NCBI GenBank assembly: GCA_963746565.1
Contig: CAVVCD010000042.1
Location: 496,001-560,000 of the forward strand
Source of the DNA: Syntrophorhabdus sp963746565
GTDB lineage: Bacteria; Desulfobacterota; Syntrophorhabdia; Syntrophorhabdales; Syntrophorhabdaceae
Direction: 5' to 3'
Length of the DNA stretch: 64,000 nt
In this document: positions 1 to 8,693 of the stretch, piece by piece
Layout: the number at the start of each line of letters is the position of its first letter
Position numbering within the stretch: position 1 is the first letter of the stretch
Program-made: the position numbers and the translations under genes
Notes under the pieces: model-generated
The model's input: only the letters and a program-made list of their open reading frames with translations
What the model was told of the DNA's origin: nothing
Database searches by the model: none

Positions 1-284
1 TAGCCAAAAGGTTCCAGGGCCTGGCGTATCTTTTGCGGCCCCTGTCGCTCCAGACGTTTTAGCCATTCTTCATCCACAACTCCATCTTTGATCAAATCTT
101 CCGGGACCTCGAGGACTTTCTGTATGGCTTCACGCTCCTGCCCTGTGAGTCCATCGACGATGATCTTGATAGACTTTACTTCACCAGCGTACGATAATCC
201 TCCTATCAACCATAGACTTACAAGACACCACAAGACGATGCCCGGCAAATCAATGAATCTTTGGTTTGTTAACATCCTTTTCAT
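1..284 (-). CDS. TamA/Omp85-like outer-membrane assembly protein, N-terminal part only
   Basis: The gene reads leftward off the window edge; 94 residues are visible. A hydrophobic stretch (about residues 13-31, ending SYAGE) looks like a Sec signal peptide. The following 60 residues resemble the first POTRA domain of TamA-type Omp85 proteins: they end in IRQALEPFG just before the edge, like the RRALEPFGYY motif of that family. TamA is an outer-membrane barrel working with TamB in envelope assembly. ATG at 284 is used; ATG at 275 is an alternative, and neither has a clear ribosome binding site. The barrel lies outside the window, so only the family is inferred. Confidence 0.6.
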   Translation of the reverse strand, partial: MKRMLTNQRFIDLPGIVLWCLVSLWLIGGLSYAGEVKSIKIIVDGLTGQEREAIQKVLEVPEDLIKDGVVDEEWLKRLERQGPQKIRQALEPFG

Positions 285-431
285 CCGTCAATCACAAAAT
301 ATAATACACAGCGAAACTATACGAAATCAATCTTTCACTTCTCCACACAACCGCTGTTCGCTTCTCACTGATAACTTGCCATATTTCTCTCCCCATCTCC
401 GCGTCTCTGTGTCTGTTTTTCCCACTCATCC

Positions 432-471
432 CTTGGACCCTCCTCGGCCCCTTGGACCCTCGAATCCTGAA
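432..471. repeat. Intergenic word repeat (CTTGGACCCTC / CTCGGCCCC type)
   Basis: A tandem-like run of CTTGGACCCT and CTCGGCCC words. Close relatives lie at 40349-40385, 48251-48275 and, inverted, 23532-23557. Apart from this and the promoter at 507-535, I see nothing in the 285-593 spacer. Confidence 0.6.
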
Positions 472-506
472 TTATCATTACCACGGTCTTGCCCGATAGT
501 CCGCTA

Positions 507-535
507 TTGAAATACGTATGGAAAGAGTTTATTAT
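507..535 (+). promoter_or_regulatory. Sigma-70-type promoter for the lipoprotein/MscS pair
   Basis: TTGAAA at 507-512, a 17-base spacer, then TATTAT at 530-535. It lies about 60 bases upstream of the lipoprotein start at 594. Assigned from consensus match and position only. Confidence 0.55.
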
Positions 536-593
536 CATCCTATAAAAACGGTTAAAAGACTAGTACTGCTAAATAAATTAAAGGGGAGAGCTT

Positions 594-1064
594 ATGAAGA
601 TACAAAAAAGGTCTTATGTGTGTGGATTCGTTCTACTGGTTTGTGGAGCTGCATTTATTCTTTCCGGCTGTGCAACGTTTGAGCAGATACAACCTACCCC
701 TTACGTTAGCCCAATTCAGGAAATCCTTTATGGCAAAACCCTTGGTTTCAAAGAGTCAGCCCCGACAAAGGACACTGAGCCCCTTGGTAACACCAGGTGG
801 CGTATTACGAATGTCCGTCCCAGTGTTGTAAATCTTTTTAAAGGCACTGAGTTTTCCTTCGAACGCAATGGAATCTTAGTAGAATCGGCCGAACTACCGA
901 ACGGTACAATTTATACTGATACCCACCGTTATCGCATTATTGGTTCCACACTCGTTCTCACAAAAGATGGTCACACTGCCGCTGGCCTCTTCAGGATTGA
1001 AGGCAACACATTAAACTTTGACGCTGATGATTATACCCTTACCCTTGAAAGGGTTAGCAAGTAA
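594..1064 (+). CDS. Small lipoprotein, lipocalin-like paralogue 1 of 3
   Basis: A 156-residue envelope lipoprotein. The signal peptide ends in a lipobox, LSGC (Cys26). The mature part carries the pattern LGNTRWRIT... FSFERNG... YRIIGSTLVLTKDG... LTLERV, which recurs in the genes at 6582 and 7086, so the three are paralogues. The alternating short strands suggest a small beta-barrel or lipocalin-like fold, but I do not recognise a named family. An AGGGGAG ribosome binding site precedes the ATG. The MscS gene follows about 50 bases downstream and is probably co-transcribed. Function unknown. Confidence 0.75.
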   Translation: MKIQKRSYVCGFVLLVCGAAFILSGCATFEQIQPTPYVSPIQEILYGKTLGFKESAPTKDTEPLGNTRWRITNVRPSVVNLFKGTEFSFERNGILVESAELPNGTIYTDTHRYRIIGSTLVLTKDGHTAAGLFRIEGNTLNFDADDYTLTLERVSK

Positions 1065-1113
1065 ATGGCGTAAGGGGAGATTGCTGTTCAAGCGAATCTT
1101 AAGGAGGGGTAAT

Positions 1114-2796
1114 ATGCAGAAACGATCTGTCCTTGCCGGGCCTTGCATATTCCTGGCAATATTTTTCCTTACAATTCCATTGTTCTCATATGCTCAAAAG
1201 GATCCTGCTAAGCCGGCGAAAACTGAATCAACTCCAGCCACCCCCACAGCCGAGGTTCGTTTCGATGGCAAGGTGCTCTTTGAAATTAAAGAGCGTATTC
1301 TTTCATTTTCTCCTGAGGATAGGGCAAAAGCCATTTCGGACCGCATAGAATTGTTATCAAGAGATTCATTACTACGTCTTGAGGAAATAAAGGCTGCTGA
1401 TTTTGACGAAGGCGCTGCGATCAGTTACAGAGATTGGTTAATAATGACTGTGACTGACAGGGACGCAAGGATAGCAGGCAGGCCGAGGCTAACCCTTGCC
1501 CAGGAATATGCCGTAAAGATACGCAACTCAATCAAGGAAAAGCAGGCACGATATAGTTTTCGAAGTATCCTCTTTGGCATTCTTTACGCGCTCATCATTA
1601 CCGGGGTACTCATAGCGATTCTTATCCTATTCAAAAGGATTTTTCCAAAAATTTACGGAATTGTAAACTCATGGAAGGGTACCAGGATACGTTCCATAGT
1701 AATCCAGGCCTTCGAGGCTTTAAGTGCTGACCGCATTGTCGGAATGCTTATCACCTGCGTCAAGGGATTCAGGGTATTTCTCACTATCGTCCTTTTCTAT
1801 TTCTATATTCCTCTTGTCTTCAGCTTCTTCCCATGGACACAGGATTATGCAGGGATTTTATTTGGTTATCTCGTTTATCCATTCAAGACACTCGGCAGCT
1901 CAATAATCGACTATTTGCCAAACCTTTTCTTTCTGGCAGTTATTGCTGTGGCTACTTACTATGCTATTAAACTTATCCGTCTTATCTTTAACGAGCTCGA
2001 TAAAGGAACACTTGTGCTTCCCGGCTTTTATCAGGATTGGGCAATGCCTACCTACAAAATTGCCCGCTTCCTTGTCATTGCTTTTGCTTTGGTCATGGCC
2101 TTCCCCTATCTTCCCGGTTCGGAATCACCGGCATTCAAGGGTGTCTCTATCTTCCTCGGTGTTCTCTTCTCTCTCGGTTCTTCGTCAGCAGTTGCAAATG
2201 TCGTTGCAGGCGTGATCCTCAACTATACCAGGGCTTTCAGCATCGGGGACCGGGTCAGGATTGGCGACGTGGAAGGAGATATTACATACAAGACCCTCCT
2301 TGTCACCCACATCCGGACCATCAAAAACGTTGAGATCACCCTACCGAACTCGACAGTTCTAAGCGGCGCCATTCACAACTTCAGCACCGCTGCAAAAGAC
2401 TCTGCCCTTATACTGCACACGAGCGTCACTATTGGCTATGATGCACCCTGGCGACGGGTTCACGAGCTGCTCATCGCTGCGGCTGCTGCAACCCAATATA
2501 TTTTGAAAGACCCACAGCCTTTTGTCCTGCAGACTGCCCTTAACGATTTCTACGTTTCCTACCAGATCAATGCTTATACAGACCACCCTCATGAGATGGC
2601 CCATATTTATTCCGAGCTCCATCAGAATATCCAGGACAAGTTTAATGAGGGCGGGGTGGAGATCATGTCTCCCCACTATTCCCAGTTGAGAGACGGCAAT
2701 ACCGTCACCATTCCTGAGAACTACCGCCCTGCTGATTATACTGCTCCCGGTCTCAGGATAACGCAAATTGACAAGACCAAACCGGAAGCGTCATAA
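1114..2796 (+). CDS. MscS-family mechanosensitive channel with periplasmic N-terminal domain
   Basis: A 560-residue inner-membrane protein. Residues 1-28 form a signal peptide ending FSYAQ, followed by a charged periplasmic domain to about residue 150. Several membrane helices follow, then the MscS pore and beta domain from about residue 340 (LGSSSAVANVVAG, then FSIGDRVRIGDVEGDI near 375-390). Such proteins gate ion and solute release under osmotic stress. ATG at 1114 is chosen because AAGGAGGGG lies just upstream; the upstream in-frame ATG at 1018 overlaps the preceding gene. This is one of three MscS-type proteins in the window (also 10065-10892 and 15490-17257). Confidence 0.88.
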   Translation: MQKRSVLAGPCIFLAIFFLTIPLFSYAQKDPAKPAKTESTPATPTAEVRFDGKVLFEIKERILSFSPEDRAKAISDRIELLSRDSLLRLEEIKAADFDEGAAISYRDWLIMTVTDRDARIAGRPRLTLAQEYAVKIRNSIKEKQARYSFRSILFGILYALIITGVLIAILILFKRIFPKIYGIVNSWKGTRIRSIVIQAFEALSADRIVGMLITCVKGFRVFLTIVLFYFYIPLVFSFFPWTQDYAGILFGYLVYPFKTLGSSIIDYLPNLFFLAVIAVATYYAIKLIRLIFNELDKGTLVLPGFYQDWAMPTYKIARFLVIAFALVMAFPYLPGSESPAFKGVSIFLGVLFSLGSSSAVANVVAGVILNYTRAFSIGDRVRIGDVEGDITYKTLLVTHIRTIKNVEITLPNSTVLSGAIHNFSTAAKDSALILHTSVTIGYDAPWRRVHELLIAAAAATQYILKDPQPFVLQTALNDFYVSYQINAYTDHPHEMAHIYSELHQNIQDKFNEGGVEIMSPHYSQLRDGNTVTIPENYRPADYTAPGLRITQIDKTKPEAS

Positions 2797-2802
2797 GAAA
2801 AA

Positions 2803-2829
2803 GGCGCTTCCACAGTCAGTGGAAACGCC
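2803..2829 (-). terminator. Rho-independent terminator for the small minus-strand gene
   Basis: An 11-base stem (GGCGCTTCCAC with GTGGAAACGCC, one mismatch) around a 5-base loop. On the minus strand it is followed directly by TTTTTC. It sits between the convergent ends of the MscS gene and the small frameshifted gene at 2857-3109, so it may also slow plus-strand transcripts. Confidence 0.7.
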
Positions 2830-2856
2830 CTGATCTCAGTGTTATCCGTTTTTTTG

Positions 2857-3109
2857 CTACTTAGACATAGCCTTTGCTACCATTTCTCTTAAACGTTTTT
2901 CTCGAAACCTTTCTTCTATCTTCCAACCCTTCGCCTCAAGCGCCTTCCGAGCCGTTTGATCTATAGTGCCAACAACCAGAAGTGCCTTTCCCTTCACTCC
3001 TGGCATCTTCCGTATGGCTTCCGAAATAGCCTTTTCTTTATTGGCAAATCTTTGGAAAGCCTGGCTTGTATTGAGTTGCCTTATTATCCGTCGTTTTAAA
3101 TGTCATCAT
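2857..3109 (-). CDS. Small hypothetical protein, one frameshift (about 83 residues)
   Basis: Two overlapping frames join into one coherent protein if one C is removed near 3059-3066. The N-terminal frame begins MMTFKTTDN. The C-terminal frame contains EKAISEAIRKMPGVKGKALL and ends MVAKAMSK before TAG. The total length is 253 bases, one more than a multiple of three. It is charged, with no signal peptide or membrane segment. I do not recognise the family. The terminator at 2803-2829 follows it, which supports it being a real transcription unit. Confidence 0.45.
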
Positions 3110-3139
3110 GGACTTACTCTCTTTTTTATGCATATTTAT

Positions 3140-3736
3140 TTATAGCGAAAGCGATAAATCAGAAAAAAGGACAATAATTTCAACCCGTTGATTTTTTCGT
3201 CTTCCTGCCGATGTATCATTGGGAGATATTGGCCGCTCATCTCCATAGCCAGTGGCCGAAATTACGTCTCGATTGATTCCCTTTTGTTCCATATAACTTA
3301 CCACATCAACTGCCCGTGCCAACGAAAGCTCCCGGTTTGTAGAGAACTGTCTTCTAAGCACAGGGCCGATGGGTGAATTATCCGTAAATCCGTATACCTC
3401 AACAGCCAGGCCCTTACGGCCCTTGAGCACCAGGATGATCTTGTCGAGCGTCTCTCTGCCTCCTCGATGCATCTTCCATCCTCCCTCGGGGAAGAGGATG
3501 TCGTTTGCCATCGTTATCTTAATTCCCTCTTCAAACTGTTTGATTTGTGCCTGGCCGGCCTTTACATCCCGCTGGAGTTGCCTGGTTAGTTCCTGGTAGG
3601 TGGTTGTCTTTGCCTGATCCTGACGGCTTACGACACTTGAAGTACCTGCCTGCTTAACCTCTTGCTGAGATGGCCTTTTAGATGCGCAACCAAAGACCAA
3701 GATCAGGATTGATACAACTATTGGGACAATTTTCAT
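3140..3736 (-). CDS. OmpA-family peptidoglycan-binding lipoprotein
   Basis: A 198-residue lipoprotein with lipobox LVFGC (Cys17), then a Gln-rich coiled-coil-like region (about residues 40-75), then a C-terminal OmpA domain. In that domain NRELSLARAVDVVSYM, the YGDERPISPN stretch and GRRKNQRVEI match the peptidoglycan-binding motif. It should tether the outer membrane to the cell wall. ATG at 3736 is chosen because GGAGGA lies 5 bases upstream; an in-frame start 18 bases further upstream has weaker support. It stands alone on the minus strand. Confidence 0.85.
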   Translation of the reverse strand: MKIVPIVVSILILVFGCASKRPSQQEVKQAGTSSVVSRQDQAKTTTYQELTRQLQRDVKAGQAQIKQFEEGIKITMANDILFPEGGWKMHRGGRETLDKIILVLKGRKGLAVEVYGFTDNSPIGPVLRRQFSTNRELSLARAVDVVSYMEQKGINRDVISATGYGDERPISPNDTSAGRRKNQRVEIIVLFSDLSLSL

Positions 3737-3944
3737 TTCATCCTCCTTAGTCAAGGATAGGCTGTTATGAATTGTAGAAAAAGTGTACTATTAAAAGACG
3801 TTTTTCTGTAAGAGGAACGCTAACTGTGCCCGAATCGTCTTGTCAGGGCCGTTACTTGGGTCGACAACTACGCAGGATGCCTGTATGATGCTATTTAATG
3901 TTCAAACGGTCAATGTTCTTTCCCTCTTCACTTGACACTTTGCT

Positions 3945-4454
3945 TCATTTCTCCCACGGGAAGATTCGCTTCCAGTCTTTTTTCATGTCTACAACTGTCC
4001 AGCCATTGGCGTTGGCCTCGTCGAGCGCCTTGTCCAGGTTGCCGATATGGGATTTGCGGTCGTAGGCCCATTCTCGATCTGCGTCGGTATGATGTACAAT
4101 AAGGGCCAAGCGTAAACCCTCTCCAGCAGTTGTCCATTGAAGCATTTGCAGATCACCGTCAGAATTGCCGAATGCCGCTATAGGGCGGCGTCCGATGTGC
4201 TCGTTGATACCGACCGGCTTGCCGGTCTTGTCGTCGATGAAGTTAATCTCCGGCAAGCGCACGAGCACGGGCTTGCCATCGCGCATCTCGAATTTCGTCT
4301 TGATGCTGCTGCCTATGACCTGCTCAGGCGGAATGCTATAGACCTTTTCTGTCCAGGGTCGCATGAACTCAATGCCACCACCGGAAACGATGAAGGTTTT
4401 AAAGCCGTTCGCCTGCACGTATGTGAGCAGTTCCAGCATGGGCTGATAGACCAT
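3945..4454 (-). pseudogene. HAD-superfamily hydrolase, N-terminally truncated
   Basis: 169 residues matching the C-terminal half of HAD phosphoserine-phosphatase-like proteins: FIVSGGGIEFMRPW (motif II region) and AAFGNSDGDLQML (motif IV acidic cluster) are present. The N-terminal half with the DxDGT nucleophile is missing. Homology-like sequence continues a few codons upstream of the ATG (GETEM) and then stops at a repeat-rich spacer (4480-4613), so a deletion rather than a short natural protein is likely. Without the nucleophile aspartate it cannot be a normal HAD phosphatase. Confidence 0.7.
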
Positions 4455-4479
4455 CTCCGTTTCACCGCATTCCCGGGCC

Positions 4480-4613
4480 TTACTCGATATTCGACGCTTT
4501 TGTATCTATCTCCCCCTCCCCGCGTCTCCGTATCTTCATCTTCGTGCCATCCATTCTCCTCGCCTTACTCACTCCTCTACGCTATACTCGCTCTCACTCC
4601 TTGTCCCTCAAAG
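4480..4613. repeat. Low-complexity pyrimidine-rich spacer (CTCCCC/GCGTCTC words)
   Basis: Degenerate CTCC, CGCGTCTCC and CACTC words fill the spacer beside the truncated HAD gene. Similar wording occurs at about 392-415 and 19948-19975. Confidence 0.5.
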
Positions 4614-5238
4614 TTAATCCGTAGGACATATAATCTTACAGCATTCTGGCACTGTACTTTCTACTTCTTCTGTGCCTTTGATTAAAGACCCGGTGAATTT
4701 CACGCTTCCAATACCGCGCTGGGTAATAACCGGGGTGCCTATCTCCTCAAGAAAGATGCCTCCCAGGTGTTTGAACGATGCTGAATTTATGTCACCGACC
4801 GTATTGCTAGCCTCTTTGCCTTTTACCTCAATGGCAACCCAGTACTGTTCAGTAATGTTCTGCGATTGTCTGACGATTAAAATTGAAAAGGGTGAGAAAT
4901 CTTTCGGGTTCGCCACCAACTACCTCCATGGGCAAATTCTCTTGGCGCACCCATACGGTACCATTAAACGTGCAGTAATTAACGCTGAAACTTGAATCTA
5001 CATAATTCCCCATATTCAGATATGCATCATATGTCTTTTCGTTGTTTGTGACCACTTCACCTCCGTTCGGTGTAAGCGGGCTAACAACAAGACCTGCCTT
5101 ACCTGTTTCGGAAATCTTAACCTTAAACCATATCGGGCTCCAGTCCGCAAAATTTAAGGCCTGAACAATACCTAAGGGGTAAATTCCTATAAGCATAATT
5201 GCAATAAAAAACACGAAACATATTTTTTTCATCCTCAT
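4614..5238 (-). CDS. Secreted protein, WFKxK family copy 1 (one frameshift)
   Basis: About 207 residues once a single extra base near 4850-4866 is removed. The first frame carries a signal peptide (ends GIVQA), then WSPIWFKVKISETGKAG and VVGGEPERFLTL. The second frame carries VAIEVKGKE, SASFKHLGGIF and VKFTGSLIKG. All of these blocks occur in order in the intact neighbour at 5291-5905, which proves the two frames belong together. Both genes share the leader GGAGGTTTGGTATG. It is a tandem paralogue pair, probably periplasmic or extracellular, of unknown function. Confidence 0.7.
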
Positions 5239-5290
5239 ACCAAACCTCCAGAATATTTATGTTTGTTTTCGAATTCTAAACTTATCTTCA

Positions 5291-5905
5291 TTATCGTAAC
5301 AGGCAATCAGGTGGAACTGTACCGGTAACCTGGTCCGACCCGATAAGGGATCCGGTAAATTTGACAATTCCAACGCCACCATACGGTATAATTGAATCGA
5401 TTTCCTCGCGAAAAATACCACCCAAGTTCTTGAACGATGCCGAGGTAATCTCTCCAGGTGTTTTCTTATTTTCTTTACCCTTTACTTCCAGAGGAATCCA
5501 GGATGTCTGTAAAGAATTATTCTGTATTTCCTCTAACGAATAAGTCAAGAAGGTAAGAAAATGCTCAGGTTCACCACCCAAGACAGGCCATACGGCTACA
5601 TGATTGACCCATGCTGAACCGTTGAATACACAATATCCGACGACAAATGCTGTTTCAGAATATGCAGTTGCAGAGATATCATAACTGTCTATAACGAGAT
5701 AGGATGTTGTCGTCTTTTCGTTGTTTGTGGCCACTTCACCTCCGGGAGGAACAACTGGCGCGGCCTTACCGGTCTCAGACATCTTTACCTTGAACCATGT
5801 TCCGGTCCAGTCATCAAAAACCAGAGCCCGGGCTGTGCCGGTCACAAAGAAACCAACAACCGTAACAGCAACCATTAAAACAAACACCATGTTTCTGAAC
5901 CTCAT
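5291..5905 (-). CDS. Secreted protein, WFKxK family copy 2
   Basis: An intact 204-residue secreted protein. The signal peptide ends near ARALVFDDW, followed by GTWFKVKMSETGKAAPV, VLGGEPEHFLTFL, PLEVKGKE, SASFKNLGGIFREE and GIVKFTGSLIG. It is the paralogue of 4614-5238 and is more distantly similar to 24031-24570 (shared W-x2-WFK-x-K near the N-terminus). AAGGAGG precedes the ATG. No enzymatic motif is visible; the beta-strand-rich pattern suggests a soluble envelope domain. Function unknown. Confidence 0.75.
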   Translation of the reverse strand: MRFRNMVFVLMVAVTVVGFFVTGTARALVFDDWTGTWFKVKMSETGKAAPVVPPGGEVATNNEKTTTSYLVIDSYDISATAYSETAFVVGYCVFNGSAWVNHVAVWPVLGGEPEHFLTFLTYSLEEIQNNSLQTSWIPLEVKGKENKKTPGEITSASFKNLGGIFREEIDSIIPYGGVGIVKFTGSLIGSDQVTGTVPPDCLLR

Positions 5906-6279
5906 ACCAAAACCTCCTTAGCTTTAGTTTTTCTTGGGAATCTCATCAAGATTCTGGAATGAATCGATTCCATGTATAATCATACTACAGGGTCACCTGT
6001 TTAATCTATTGTTATCAACTCTCCAACCGCCTTTCTCACGTCATTTTGCTAATATATAGCTAACTGCTTCATCGCTATTCGATTCCTCAGTCGCTGTGCT
6101 TCTTCGGAATGACAAAATGGGGGTTGAATTTTTAAAATGCTACCGCCGTTGGATTACTATCCGTGCTTCTCTACTAATTCATAATTATTAAACTTATTTT
6201 CTATCTTTGTTACAAATACAAGCTTTTTCAAAAACATACATAGAAAAGCATAAGACACAATTCCATGCGGCACAAGGCA

Positions 6280-6460
6280 TCATCGCAGAATATTTTTTCG
6301 GTAAGCTACTTGTAACAGGGCACCTGAACAAGCGCATAAGATCCAGTACATATCTCTAATTTCTTTAAGGGTGGCACCAAGAAGCTGCGCCTGGCAATCT
6401 ACATGGTGTTCGAGGAATTTTCAGATGACACACAACAGCCTTAAGGTCAGACAGCTTTAA
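6280..6460 (-). other. Possible decayed carboxymuconolactone-decarboxylase-like remnant
   Basis: In the 5906-6581 spacer one minus-strand frame stays open to TGA at 6280 and reads LEHHVDCQAQLLGATLKEI, a pattern (Cys/His, then GAT-x-x-EI) seen in AhpD/CMD-fold proteins. There is no usable start, and the upstream part is in another frame. Low confidence. The rest of the spacer holds only the promoter at 6502-6530 and a short TCGGAATGAC-type word. Confidence 0.2.
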
Positions 6461-6501
6461 AAAGGGGATCGGGTGACTAAGGGATATAGGCACAAAGTCC
6501 T

Positions 6502-6530
6502 ATTGAAAAATATTACAACTCTCCTTATGT
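6502..6530 (+). promoter_or_regulatory. Sigma-70-type promoter for the lipocalin-like pair
   Basis: TTGAAA at 6502-6507, a 17-base spacer, TATGTT at 6525-6530. It is about 50 bases upstream of the start at 6582. Confidence 0.5.
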
Positions 6531-6581
6531 TAATACAATGTTTCTCTTTTCGAAAAAATATCATGAATAAAGGAGGGCTTT

Positions 6582-7043
6582 ATGAACAAAAAATACGTTT
6601 TTTTGATGGCAATTTGTTTCTCCCTTGCTCTTGTTTTCGTGTCTTCCGGCTCCAGCATAAGCCAGGATTGCGACAACAGCAATCTCATGTCGGCCACACA
6701 GCAAATCTTTTACTGCCCCATGATGGGAAGTAAACCAACTGTCCCTGCTGAACAGCTAGGCCCCTTTCCAAATACAAAATGGAAAATTACAAGTATTGTG
6801 CCTAAACTTGAGAAGGTTTTTAAGTCAATTTCTTTTTCATTTCAATCAGATGGTACCATGGTAGAGACGACGGAAGAACCTGATGGCAAGGTTGTTACCT
6901 CCACGCAAAAATACCGGGTTCTGGGGGCTACAATGCTTTTGTCTAAACCTGGAGCCAACACCAATGTAAGGTTTAGAATTGATGGAAAAACAATGTTGGT
7001 AGACACAGGTGTATATAGTATAATTCTGGAGCAGATGAACTGA
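6582..7043 (+). CDS. Secreted lipocalin-like paralogue 2 of 3
   Basis: 153 residues with a Sec signal peptide (hydrophobic residues 5-22), but at the lipobox position the sequence is SSGSS, so unlike its two paralogues this copy lacks the lipid-anchor cysteine there. The body LGPFPNTKWKIT... FSFQSDGTMVETTEEPDG... YRVLGATMLLSKPG... RFRIDGKTM aligns with 594-1064 and 7086-7565. AAAGGAGGG precedes the ATG. The next gene follows 42 bases later. Probably a soluble periplasmic protein; role unknown. Confidence 0.75.
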   Translation: MNKKYVFLMAICFSLALVFVSSGSSISQDCDNSNLMSATQQIFYCPMMGSKPTVPAEQLGPFPNTKWKITSIVPKLEKVFKSISFSFQSDGTMVETTEEPDGKVVTSTQKYRVLGATMLLSKPGANTNVRFRIDGKTMLVDTGVYSIILEQMN

Positions 7044-7085
7044 TAATGATTATTCAAATTTGATTTCATAAAAAGGAGATATGGT

Positions 7086-7565
7086 ATGAAAAGAAAAGGA
7101 TTGCTGTTGGCCGGGTTTTTTGGAGTGATGTTTTGTGTGGGTTTTCTGGTTTTTGGTTGTGGCGGGGTCAATGTGCACATGGCAACACCTGGCCAGGATG
7201 ACAATCTCATGACAGCAGACCAAGAAATCTACTATGGACATATGTTTGGAGAAGATTCAAAATCATCAAAAACCAATTTAGGTCCTTTCCCAAACACCAA
7301 ATGGCAAATTCTCAGTGTCGTGCCCAAGCCCAACACACCTTTCAAGACCGTATACCTGACATTTCAACCAGATGGTACGCTGGCCATGACATCAGAATCT
7401 CCTGATGGTAAAATCACAACTTCCTTTCAAAAGTATAGTGTTGTTGGAGATTCAATGCTGCTCTCAAAACCAGGTAGCACGACCAATGTAAGGTTCAAGG
7501 TAGACGGAAGCACGATGCATGTGGATACCAGCAGGTTCAGCATTGTCCTGGAACGGATAAACTAA
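7086..7565 (+). CDS. Lipoprotein, lipocalin-like paralogue 3 of 3
   Basis: 159 residues with lipobox LVFGC (Cys25). It shares NLMTADQEIYYGHMFG and LGPFPNTKWQILSVVPKP with the preceding gene, which reads NLMSATQQIFYCPMMG and LGPFPNTKWKITSIVPK, so the pair is a recent tandem duplication. AAAGGAGA precedes the ATG. A strong bidirectional terminator follows at 7594-7629. Function unknown; probably anchored at an envelope membrane. Confidence 0.78.
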   Translation: MKRKGLLLAGFFGVMFCVGFLVFGCGGVNVHMATPGQDDNLMTADQEIYYGHMFGEDSKSSKTNLGPFPNTKWQILSVVPKPNTPFKTVYLTFQPDGTLAMTSESPDGKITTSFQKYSVVGDSMLLSKPGSTTNVRFKVDGSTMHVDTSRFSIVLERIN

Positions 7566-7593
7566 CGAAGCAACAAAATGATATATAAAAAAG

Positions 7594-7629
7594 AAAAAGG
7601 CTGAGGTCAGATCTGGCCGCAGCCTTTTT
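7594..7629. terminator. Bidirectional rho-independent terminator
   Basis: AAAAAGGCTG at 7594-7603 pairs with CAGCCTTTTT at 7620-7629 around a near-palindromic inner segment. A T-run follows on both strands, as expected between the convergent genes ending at 7565 and 7663. Confidence 0.85.
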
Positions 7630-7662
7630 TACACATTACTTTGCGTAATGGAAAACTTTGTT

Positions 7663-8640
7663 TTATTCGGATTCCACCTTTTTCCAGGTCTTGTCGGGAT
7701 CAAATAACTTTATTGCCTGCGCTAACTTCGCTGTGTCCTTTCCAAGATTTTTCTGATACACTGCGCCGGCCTGATTTACGATAAAGGTCATAACCCCCGA
7801 GTTACCATATTGAGCAGGATATGCCACCAGGGCAAAGCCACCAATCATGCTATCCTTCACAACATATTCATATGCACCACCAGGGGCGTTCTTTCCCTGG
7901 GCCTTCAATATTCTGAAATAGTAACCATGGTAAGGACGGGATTTATCTGAAGACTTCTGTTTTCCATATCCTGCCTTAGATGCCTCTGCGGCAAATGGCC
8001 CGAGTGGGCTCGGCTCTTCGCCTTCCTTTGTTTCCCAGTAGAGACCGTTTTTCTTACCGGGATCACTCCAGAACTTTTCTGCATATTCAAAAAGACCATC
8101 GCCATCGTTGTCCTTTAATGCATACTCCAACTGGGCATCAACAAAGGCTTCGCAAAACTTTACGGTGAAAAGTTCGTTCCTGCCAATCCGTCTGTTTAAT
8201 ATTTCAACTTTTGCTGCCTTCGTATCGAAATACCAAGTTTTTCCTTTCTTCACGATGGGAATTGGTACTGGCCAATCTTTTTCACCGATACTGAGCATGG
8301 CCTTACTATCGCTCACCATTTCAATCATATTTTTTTCATTGTAAACCTTTACAAACCTCACACGCAATTCCTGGTCTGCTACATCATCCCCTGAAGAAAT
8401 CACTTGCTTGCTTCCTGGACCAAGAATCGCGATGAGTGCTTTTGTATCATCCGATTTCATAGCTTCTACAAGGGACTTGACCGCTTCCTCAGGGGAAGCA
8501 TACGTCTTGTGTTGAACCCCTTTAGCCGCTGCTTGCGCAGGAGAATAACCCGCACATACAACAAGCAGCATTGCCAAGATGATGGTCACACCGAACTGCC
8601 AACTTATACAACTTTTTATTTTAGCAATAGTATGGATCAT
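7663..8640 (-). CDS. DUF2950 family secreted protein
   Basis: 325 residues with an N-terminal signal peptide (ends near SPAQAAA). The DUF2950 pattern is clear: YASPEEAVKSLVEAMKSDD near the start, then YALKDNDGDGLFEYAEKF, GPFAAEASKAGYG, PYHGYYFRILKAQG and a C-terminal KTWKKVE. DUF2950 proteins are usually encoded beside DUF3300 proteins, as here (8694-9999, upstream on the same strand). Their biochemical role is not established; an envelope function is likely. GAGGAGG precedes the ATG. Confidence 0.87.
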   Translation of the reverse strand: MIHTIAKIKSCISWQFGVTIILAMLLVVCAGYSPAQAAAKGVQHKTYASPEEAVKSLVEAMKSDDTKALIAILGPGSKQVISSGDDVADQELRVRFVKVYNEKNMIEMVSDSKAMLSIGEKDWPVPIPIVKKGKTWYFDTKAAKVEILNRRIGRNELFTVKFCEAFVDAQLEYALKDNDGDGLFEYAEKFWSDPGKKNGLYWETKEGEEPSPLGPFAAEASKAGYGKQKSSDKSRPYHGYYFRILKAQGKNAPGGAYEYVVKDSMIGGFALVAYPAQYGNSGVMTFIVNQAGAVYQKNLGKDTAKLAQAIKLFDPDKTWKKVESE

Positions 8641-8693
8641 ACTCTTTTCCTCCTCTTATGCAATGTATTCAACACACGTTTCGGTGTCATAGA

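Noticed and set aside
88..510. 140-codon plus-strand frame
   Set aside because: Opposite the TamA-like gene and continuing through a word-repeat spacer; composition is not protein-like.
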